The position numbers and the translations under genes were made by a program. This document shows positions 60,303-64,000 of a stretch of DNA of 64,000 bases, piece after piece. The stretch comes from Sphingomonas_E sp042693015 (GTDB taxonomy: Bacteria; Pseudomonadota; Alphaproteobacteria; Sphingomonadales; Sphingomonadaceae), in assembly GCF_042693015.1 (NCBI RefSeq), contig NZ_CP170544.1, positions 4,464,001 to 4,528,000 of the forward strand. Reading direction: 5' to 3'. The first letter of the stretch is position 1; each line of letters opens with the position of its first letter. The notes under the pieces were generated by a model. The model was not told the origin of the DNA. It saw nothing but the letters and a program-made list of their open reading frames with translations, and did not search any database.

Positions 60303-60502
60303 AGGCCAAGCGCACCGTGAACCGTCGGACGTTCGACCAGGTCCGCGCCGAGACGGTCGTCGAGATCGCCGACTTCATCGAGACGCACGCCGACAAGGTC
60401 GAGCAGCGCCACGGCCGCAGCGAAGCAACCATCCTGGTCCGCGCAATGGCGACGACCATCCGGGGCGGCCTGCCGCTCCCCAGCAAGAGGAAAACGGCGT
60501 GA
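60299..60502 (+). CDS. Small basic helical phage protein
   Basis: 67 residues from GTG 60299, which overlaps the preceding stop (GTGA) with gagg 8 nt upstream. KRTVNRRTFDQVRAETVVEI and HGRSEATILVRAMATTIRGG. Two earlier GTG codons are also in frame. Possibly DNA-binding by charge. Confidence 0.6.
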   Translation: MKAKRTVNRRTFDQVRAETVVEIADFIETHADKVEQRHGRSEATILVRAMATTIRGGLPLPSKRKTA

Positions 60503-60654
60503 AGCGCATGCTTTCAGACTGTTTCAATGCGCTCCTGTGGATCTTGGGCGCTCATGTGTTCGGCGCCCCCGCTTGGGCGGCGCTGATATGCGGAGCGCTG
60601 GGCCTTATCCACAGTATCGCTTGGGATATTCGCGCGGCGGGGGACCGCACATGA
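60499..60654 (+). CDS. 51-residue membrane protein
   Basis: GTG 60499 overlaps the preceding stop (GTGA) with agagg upstream; its TGA overlaps the next ATG. Two hydrophobic stretches (CFNALLWILGAHVFGA, AALICGALGLIHSIAW). The gene chain supports it in spite of size. Confidence 0.6.
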   Translation: MKRMLSDCFNALLWILGAHVFGAPAWAALICGALGLIHSIAWDIRAAGDRT

Positions 60655-60749
60655 ACGACATCTACTTCCTCGCCCTCGCCACGGTCGCCTGCGCCTTCGG
60701 TGCGGGCCTGGTCGTCGGCCGTCTCACCGGAGTGATCCGCAATGGCTGA
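60651..60749 (+). CDS. 32-residue membrane peptide
   Basis: One hydrophobic helix (FLALATVACAFGAGLVVG) followed by RLTGVIRNG. ATGA overlap upstream and 8-bp overlap with the next gene. Confidence 0.55.
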   Translation: MNDIYFLALATVACAFGAGLVVGRLTGVIRNG

Positions 60750-60990
60750 CATCGCAACGGATCTCGTTTCCGCGCTCCGGCCGTTCATCAATGCCGCGGC
60801 TATTGGCTGGCTGATCGAGCAGGACGTCAACGCCGCCAAACCCAAACAGCATAGCGAGCGGCCGCTGATCGGCTTCGCTGGCTATGTCGGCCAGTACGCC
60901 GCGCAGTCGCGCGTTTCGTGGGCAGATTGGAAGCGGCTGCTCGATGCGGCCGAAGAGGCGGGCCTGCTCAAAACCGGAGGTGAACCATGA
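60742..60990 (+). CDS. Small phage protein
   Basis: 82 residues. DLVSALRPFINAAAIGWLIE, then RVSWADWKRLLDAAEEAGLL. Amphipathic helices, no domain recognised. ATGA overlap with the next gene. Confidence 0.6.
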   Translation: MADIATDLVSALRPFINAAAIGWLIEQDVNAAKPKQHSERPLIGFAGYVGQYAAQSRVSWADWKRLLDAAEEAGLLKTGGEP

Positions 60991-61319
60991 CGAGCCTGGG
61001 TGATCTCGCGCGCCATTGGTCGCGCCAGACGGAGAAGGGGAAGGGGATCAGGATCGAGGCGGACGCCCTCGACGTGCTCAACGCGATCGGCGTGGGCGAA
61101 CTGATCCAGCGGATGGCCGCAGAGGCGCAGAGGGAAGCATGCAGCAAGAGGATCAAGGGCTCTACACCCGCGGCAAATACCGCCTCGAGTTCGATCGACG
61201 AAGAGATGGAACGCTTCGCAGCCCGTTCTACCAGATTGTCTGGTACGACCGCGACGCGGGACGTAACCGCAGCCGCTCGACGGGCACAGAGAGCCTCGAA
61301 CAGGCAGAGCAGGAGCTAG
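60987..61319 (+). CDS. Protein overlapping the integrase gene by 181 bp (excisionase position)
   Basis: 110 residues from ATG with ggaggtgaacc upstream. The first 50 residues look folded (GDLARHWSRQTEKGKGIRIE, DALDVLNAIGVGELIQRMAA). The rest, read in the same DNA as the integrase N-terminus, is low complexity (Ser/Ala/Arg/Thr). The stop may therefore be secondary. It directly precedes int, as excisionase genes do, but no MerR-type xis fold is clear. Confidence 0.55.
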   Translation: MTSLGDLARHWSRQTEKGKGIRIEADALDVLNAIGVGELIQRMAAEAQREACSKRIKGSTPAANTASSSIDEEMERFAARSTRLSGTTATRDVTAAARRAQRASNRQSRS

Positions 61320-62392
61320 ACGCACTCTACCTGAAGCGGGAGCGCGGCCAGGCTGTTTGCAGCGCCTGCGGCCAGCCGCTCCGCAACGGGACGCGCCATC
61401 TGCTCACCGACGCGATCGCCGACTATCTGGTCGCGCGCGAAAGCCGGCCGAGCTTCGACGCCATCCGGGCCCGCCTGGCGCACGTCACCAACTATGTCAC
61501 CGACACCGATCGGCTTGCGACGGCGTGTGAGGATGTCGACGAGGACTGGATCGATGCCTTCCGCGAGTGGGCGTCCGAGGTGCCGATCGTCTCCCCGAAG
61601 GGAAAGGTTCGCGAGCGCGCACCGGCGACGGTCGAGGCGAGCGTCCGAATCCTCGCGGCCGCGGTCAACTATGCGCACGATCGCAAGGACACGCTGTTTC
61701 CGGCCGCGTTCAAGGCCAAGCCTCCCGAGGAAGTCAGTCGCACGCCGGCCTATCGCGCGGACATCCCGACGCTTGCGCGCATGTTCCGCTATTGCGTGGA
61801 TCCGGAGCGGGCCGCGGGGGATACCGACAAGGTCGTCGCCCGCCGGCAGCGCGAGCGCGCCCAGCTGCACCGTTATTTGCAGATCAGCGTGGCGACCTGG
61901 GCGCGGCCCGACGCGGCGCACGACGTGTCGACCGATCGCCAGCGCGACCAGTGGCATTCGAATGCGCGCGCGTTGAACATGAACCCGAAGGGCCGGGCCC
62001 AGACGAAGAAATACCGGCCGATCGTCCCGATCGCGCGCCAGCTGGCGCCGCTGCTCGATGCAAACAAGGGCTTCTACGTCAGCGTGGATTCGGTGAAGCA
62101 GGCGTTCGAGAGCATGCAGGAGATCATCGGCCTGCCGCGCGAGGGCGAGAGCGGGCTGAAGCTCATCCGCCGGTCCATGGCCCATATCGCCCGGCAGCGG
62201 CTCGGCGAGCGGGATTGGGTCGAGGGGCAGATCATGCTCGGCCACAAGAAGGTGACGACGTCCGACACCTATGCGGCTTTCGACCCCGGCTATCTCGGCC
62301 AGGCGCTGCGCGTCACCGAAGAGATCATCGACGAAATCGAGAAGCTGGCGCCCGGCGCGTTCGGGCCGCCCTGGGCGAAGGAGGAATCGTGA
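61139..62392 (+). CDS. int: Tyrosine-recombinase integrase
   Basis: 417 residues from ATG 61139 (agaggga upstream). Catalytic set: Arg256 in ATWARPDAAHDV, Lys in RAQTKKYRPIVP, His349-x-x-Arg352 in MAHIAR, His369 in LGHKK, and Tyr378 in TSDTYAAF. The N-terminus has an SAM-like core-binding part and a small CxxC plus His element (CSACGQPLRNGTRH) not usual in lambda Int. It should join attP to tRNA-Pro; arm repeats next to both att sites suit such an enzyme. The gene points at attR. Confidence 0.95.
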   Translation: MQQEDQGLYTRGKYRLEFDRRRDGTLRSPFYQIVWYDRDAGRNRSRSTGTESLEQAEQELDALYLKRERGQAVCSACGQPLRNGTRHLLTDAIADYLVARESRPSFDAIRARLAHVTNYVTDTDRLATACEDVDEDWIDAFREWASEVPIVSPKGKVRERAPATVEASVRILAAAVNYAHDRKDTLFPAAFKAKPPEEVSRTPAYRADIPTLARMFRYCVDPERAAGDTDKVVARRQRERAQLHRYLQISVATWARPDAAHDVSTDRQRDQWHSNARALNMNPKGRAQTKKYRPIVPIARQLAPLLDANKGFYVSVDSVKQAFESMQEIIGLPREGESGLKLIRRSMAHIARQRLGERDWVEGQIMLGHKKVTTSDTYAAFDPGYLGQALRVTEEIIDEIEKLAPGAFGPPWAKEES

Positions 62393-62694
62393 TGCAATAC
62401 CTTCTCACCGAAGAGGAAATGCAAGCGATCCGGGTCGATCGCGACCATCTGCGCGAGGCGGTCTTCGGCGATAAGCTCGACGTTCTCGTTCAGCACATTG
62501 CATGCACCATGATTGAGACGGCACCGCCGCGGAGCACGGTCTGGACCGGCACCTCCACCCCGGCCTACCCAAAGGACCGGCCGCACGGCTGCATCCATTA
62601 TCGCGACCCGCAGACGGGCAACCGAACGGCCGACTATTGCGATGGCTGCCCGGTGTCCGACATCTGCCGGCGTTATAAGGAATGGAGCAAGTGA
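62392..62694 (+). CDS. Cys-rich small protein after the integrase
   Basis: 100 residues. TGATG overlap with int and ggagg 7 nt before the ATG. C-terminal CIHYRDPQTGNRTADYCDGC followed by PVSDIC offers four Cys in 26 residues, a metal or Fe-S site candidate. N-terminus helical. Function unknown. Confidence 0.62.
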   Translation: MQYLLTEEEMQAIRVDRDHLREAVFGDKLDVLVQHIACTMIETAPPRSTVWTGTSTPAYPKDRPHGCIHYRDPQTGNRTADYCDGCPVSDICRRYKEWSK

Positions 62695-63161
62695 TTGACC
62701 TCCGTCCCGTCACTCGCACTGAGGGCCGGGATTTCGTTCGCCGCTACCATCGCCATCATGGATGGCCGGCCGGCTTCCTCTGGCTCCATGGCTTGCAGGA
62801 TCCGGCCGGCGAACTCATCGGTGTCGCAGTTGTGGGCCGGCCTATCTCGCGCGCCCTCGATGACGGATTGACGATGGAGGTCACCAGGCTTTGCACCGAC
62901 GGATATCCGAACGGATGCTCCGCTCTCTACGGGGCGGCAAGGCGCGCGGCCTTGGCGAAGGGATATCGGCGCGGCCTCACCTACATCCTCGCCAGCGAAG
63001 ACGGGGCGAGCCTCCGCGCCGCGGGCTGGGAATACCTATGGACGGTGAAGGGGCGCAGCTGGGACACGCCCAGCCGTCCGCGCACTGACAAGCATCCGAC
63101 CGAGGACAAGCTTGCCTACGGCTGGGGGGCTTGGCCACAATTGGCGAAGGAGGCGGCATGA
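62682..63161 (+). CDS. XF1762-family protein (GNAT-like)
   Basis: 159 residues. VRRYHRHHGWPAGFLWLHGL, GVAVVGRPISRALDDG, TMEVTRLCTDGYPNGCSALY and GLTYILASEDGASLRAAGWE match the XF1762 family of phages and mobile elements, which has the outline of a GNAT acyltransferase. Substrate unknown. Overlaps the genes before and after. Confidence 0.85.
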   Translation: MEQVIDLRPVTRTEGRDFVRRYHRHHGWPAGFLWLHGLQDPAGELIGVAVVGRPISRALDDGLTMEVTRLCTDGYPNGCSALYGAARRAALAKGYRRGLTYILASEDGASLRAAGWEYLWTVKGRSWDTPSRPRTDKHPTEDKLAYGWGAWPQLAKEAA

Positions 63162-63682
63162 CTGATATGTTCATGGAGAAGGCGGCCGAGATCAGCTCGT
63201 GTGGTGGCTATCGCTACAGTCTGCTGCGACGCTGGGATCCGGGCGCGTATGTCCAGCCGGTGATTATGCTGAATCCATCGACGGCCGACGCCGAAATCGA
63301 CGACCCGACTATCAAGCGCTGCATGGCATTCGCGCGTCGCGAGAACTTCGGCGGAATCCGCGTCTTCAACTTGTTCGCCTATCGCGCCACGTCGCCGGCC
63401 GACATGAAGGCGGTCAAAGACCCGATCGGCCCGAAGAACGATGAGGCCTTGGCGGAGGCCTTCGCATTGTCGGCAACGCCGACGCTGGTGGCATGGGGAA
63501 CAGATGGCGGACACTTGGCGCGCGCGGCCGCGGTCTGCGCGATCGCCAAGCAGGCTGGCGCAAGCCTCGTGTGCCTTGGAATGACGAAGGACGGACACCC
63601 GCGACACCCCCTCTACGTAAAGGGGTCGCAGCCGTTCGTTCCGTATGTTCCACCCGCTCACACCGGAGTGACACCGGAATAA
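63158..63682 (+). CDS. DUF1643 family protein, last gene before attR
   Basis: 174 residues from ATG 63158 (ggagg upstream, ATGA overlap). YRYSLLRRWDP, VIMLNPSTADAEIDDPTIKR, FGGIRVFNLFAYRATSPADM and a late LGMTKDGHPRHPLYV are the DUF1643 pattern. Role unknown. Its last codons (AHTGVTPE) are written in the arm-type repeat next to attR, so the gene end and the integration signal share sequence. Confidence 0.9.
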   Translation: MTDMFMEKAAEISSCGGYRYSLLRRWDPGAYVQPVIMLNPSTADAEIDDPTIKRCMAFARRENFGGIRVFNLFAYRATSPADMKAVKDPIGPKNDEALAEAFALSATPTLVAWGTDGGHLARAAAVCAIAKQAGASLVCLGMTKDGHPRHPLYVKGSQPFVPYVPPAHTGVTPE

Positions 63683-63714
63683 GGATTTTAGCGAAGTGGT
63701 GAAAACGTAGGGAA
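63660..63714. other. Right integrase arm-type sites
   Basis: ACACCGGAGTGACACCGGA (63660-63678) and GAAAACGTAGGGAA (63701-63714), matching the left-end pair with one mismatch each. The second element ends 5 bp before the core. Confidence 0.6.
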
Positions 63715-63719
63715 ATGAA

Positions 63720-63765
63720 TGGTCGGGGAGAGAGGATTCGAACCTCCGGCCCCTGCCTCCCGAAG
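63720..63765. repeat. attR: 46-bp core copy within tRNA-Pro
   Basis: Same 46 bp as 15819-15864. It spans the CCA end, T-arm and the 3' side of the anticodon arm of the intact tRNA, so insertion restores the gene. Confidence 0.95.
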
Positions 63766-63796
63766 ACAGTGCTCTACCAGGCTGAGCTACTCCCCG
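63720..63796 (-). tRNA. tRNA-Pro (anticodon CGG)
   Basis: 77 nt with encoded CCA. Acceptor CGGGGAG/CTCCCCG, D-arm GCTCAGCCTGGTAGAGC, anticodon stem CTGTC/GGCAG around loop TTCGGGA (anticodon CGG, codon CCG), T-arm GGAGG TTCGAAT CCTCT. The 3' half lies in the phage core repeat. Confidence 0.95.
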
Positions 63797-63937
63797 ACGT
63801 GGAGCGTGATCGCTGTTGGTGCCCACCGGGAAGGGGCGCGATCGCTTGCTGCGAGGCGCGCCTATAGGGTGGATCATTCGGGCGATCAAGCGCCTTGATG
63901 CACCGCCCCGGTCGGCACGCCGCTGACCGGCAAGGAG

Positions 63938-64000
63938 TCATTCGTCCCGTGCCGCCAGCATGTCGGCGACCACCACGAACTTTTCGCGCGGGGCGCCGTC
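63938..64000 (-). CDS. 3' end of an unidentified chromosomal gene
   Basis: The last 20 codons and stop of a minus-strand frame that runs off the window, ending REKFVVVADMLAARDE. Too short to name. The 141 bp between it and the tRNA hold no gene I can support. Confidence 0.5.
   Translation of the reverse strand, partial: DGAPREKFVVVADMLAARDE

Larger units (their letters stand above)
15819..63765. mobile_element. Lambdoid siphovirus prophage integrated in tRNA-Pro
   Basis: The ends are the 46-bp direct repeats at 15819-15864 and 63720-63765; the latter is the 3' part of an intact tRNA-Pro gene. Inside are integrase, CI and Cro, replication-type genes, terminases, portal, fused protease-capsid, neck, tail, tape measure and lysis genes, each intact at the sequence level. 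Size is about 47.9 kb, in the range of cos-type lambda-like siphoviruses. I saw no transposon insertion or frame-broken core gene, so it may be inducible. Confidence 0.95.

Overview
The window looks like the chromosome of a sphingomonad (Alphaproteobacteria, Sphingomonadales) carrying one apparently complete lambdoid siphovirus prophage. Support for the host: high G+C, a large TonB-dependent receptor, a two-domain cold-shock protein with a glycine-rich N-terminus, an ExoD protein, a CHASE4-GGDEF-EAL protein, and a PEP-CTERM sorting signal of the sphingomonad 'PEPASWAMM' type. The genus cannot be fixed from this sequence alone.

Layout. (1) 1-15818 is chromosomal: cold-shock protein (5' cut), Crp/Fnr regulator, MurA, a cyclic-di-GMP protein, a VOC protein, a TonB receptor, a DUF899/MarR divergent pair, a zinc metalloprotease, small proteins including a 24-residue His/Met/Cys-rich microprotein, ExoD, and an AAA ATPase. 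(2) 15819-63765 is the prophage, about 47.9 kb, inserted in a tRNA-Pro(CGG) gene. A 46-bp direct repeat marks the ends; the intact tRNA is at the right and a 3' fragment is at the left. (3) 63797-64000 is chromosomal again and ends in the 3' end of a minus-strand gene.

Prophage plan. A moron block lies just inside attL (16.0-20.9 kb): acyltransferase, PEP-CTERM protein, methyltransferase, and APH-like kinase. These are probably lysogenic-conversion genes acting on the cell surface. From 20.9 to 56.4 kb almost everything is on the minus strand. Read from the Cro-like gene, the order is: small early genes, DUF2303, a replication-type module with a DNA methyltransferase and a DpdA-like (TGT-family) transglycosylase, a RelE/XRE toxin-antitoxin-like pair, the terminases, gpW, portal, a fused protease-capsid, neck and tail genes, tail chaperones with a -1 frameshift, tape measure, a large tail protein, a lysis cassette, and a tail spike. 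The CI-type repressor (plus strand, 56.5 kb) faces Cro. A second operator/promoter at 57.8 kb drives a rightward operon of about 15 small overlapping genes that includes the integrase (61.1 kb) and ends at attR.

Regulation is readable. The same 19-bp palindrome sits between the -35 and -10 boxes of both the leftward (56.45 kb) and rightward (57.82 kb) early promoters, so one repressor can silence both arms. The least ordinary parts are the DpdA-like gene beside the methyltransferase (possible 7-deazaguanine DNA modification), the moron block with its shared 18-mer, the three-gene toxin-antitoxin-like operon, the lysis-cassette lipoprotein with an HExxH motif, and paired integrase arm-type repeats.
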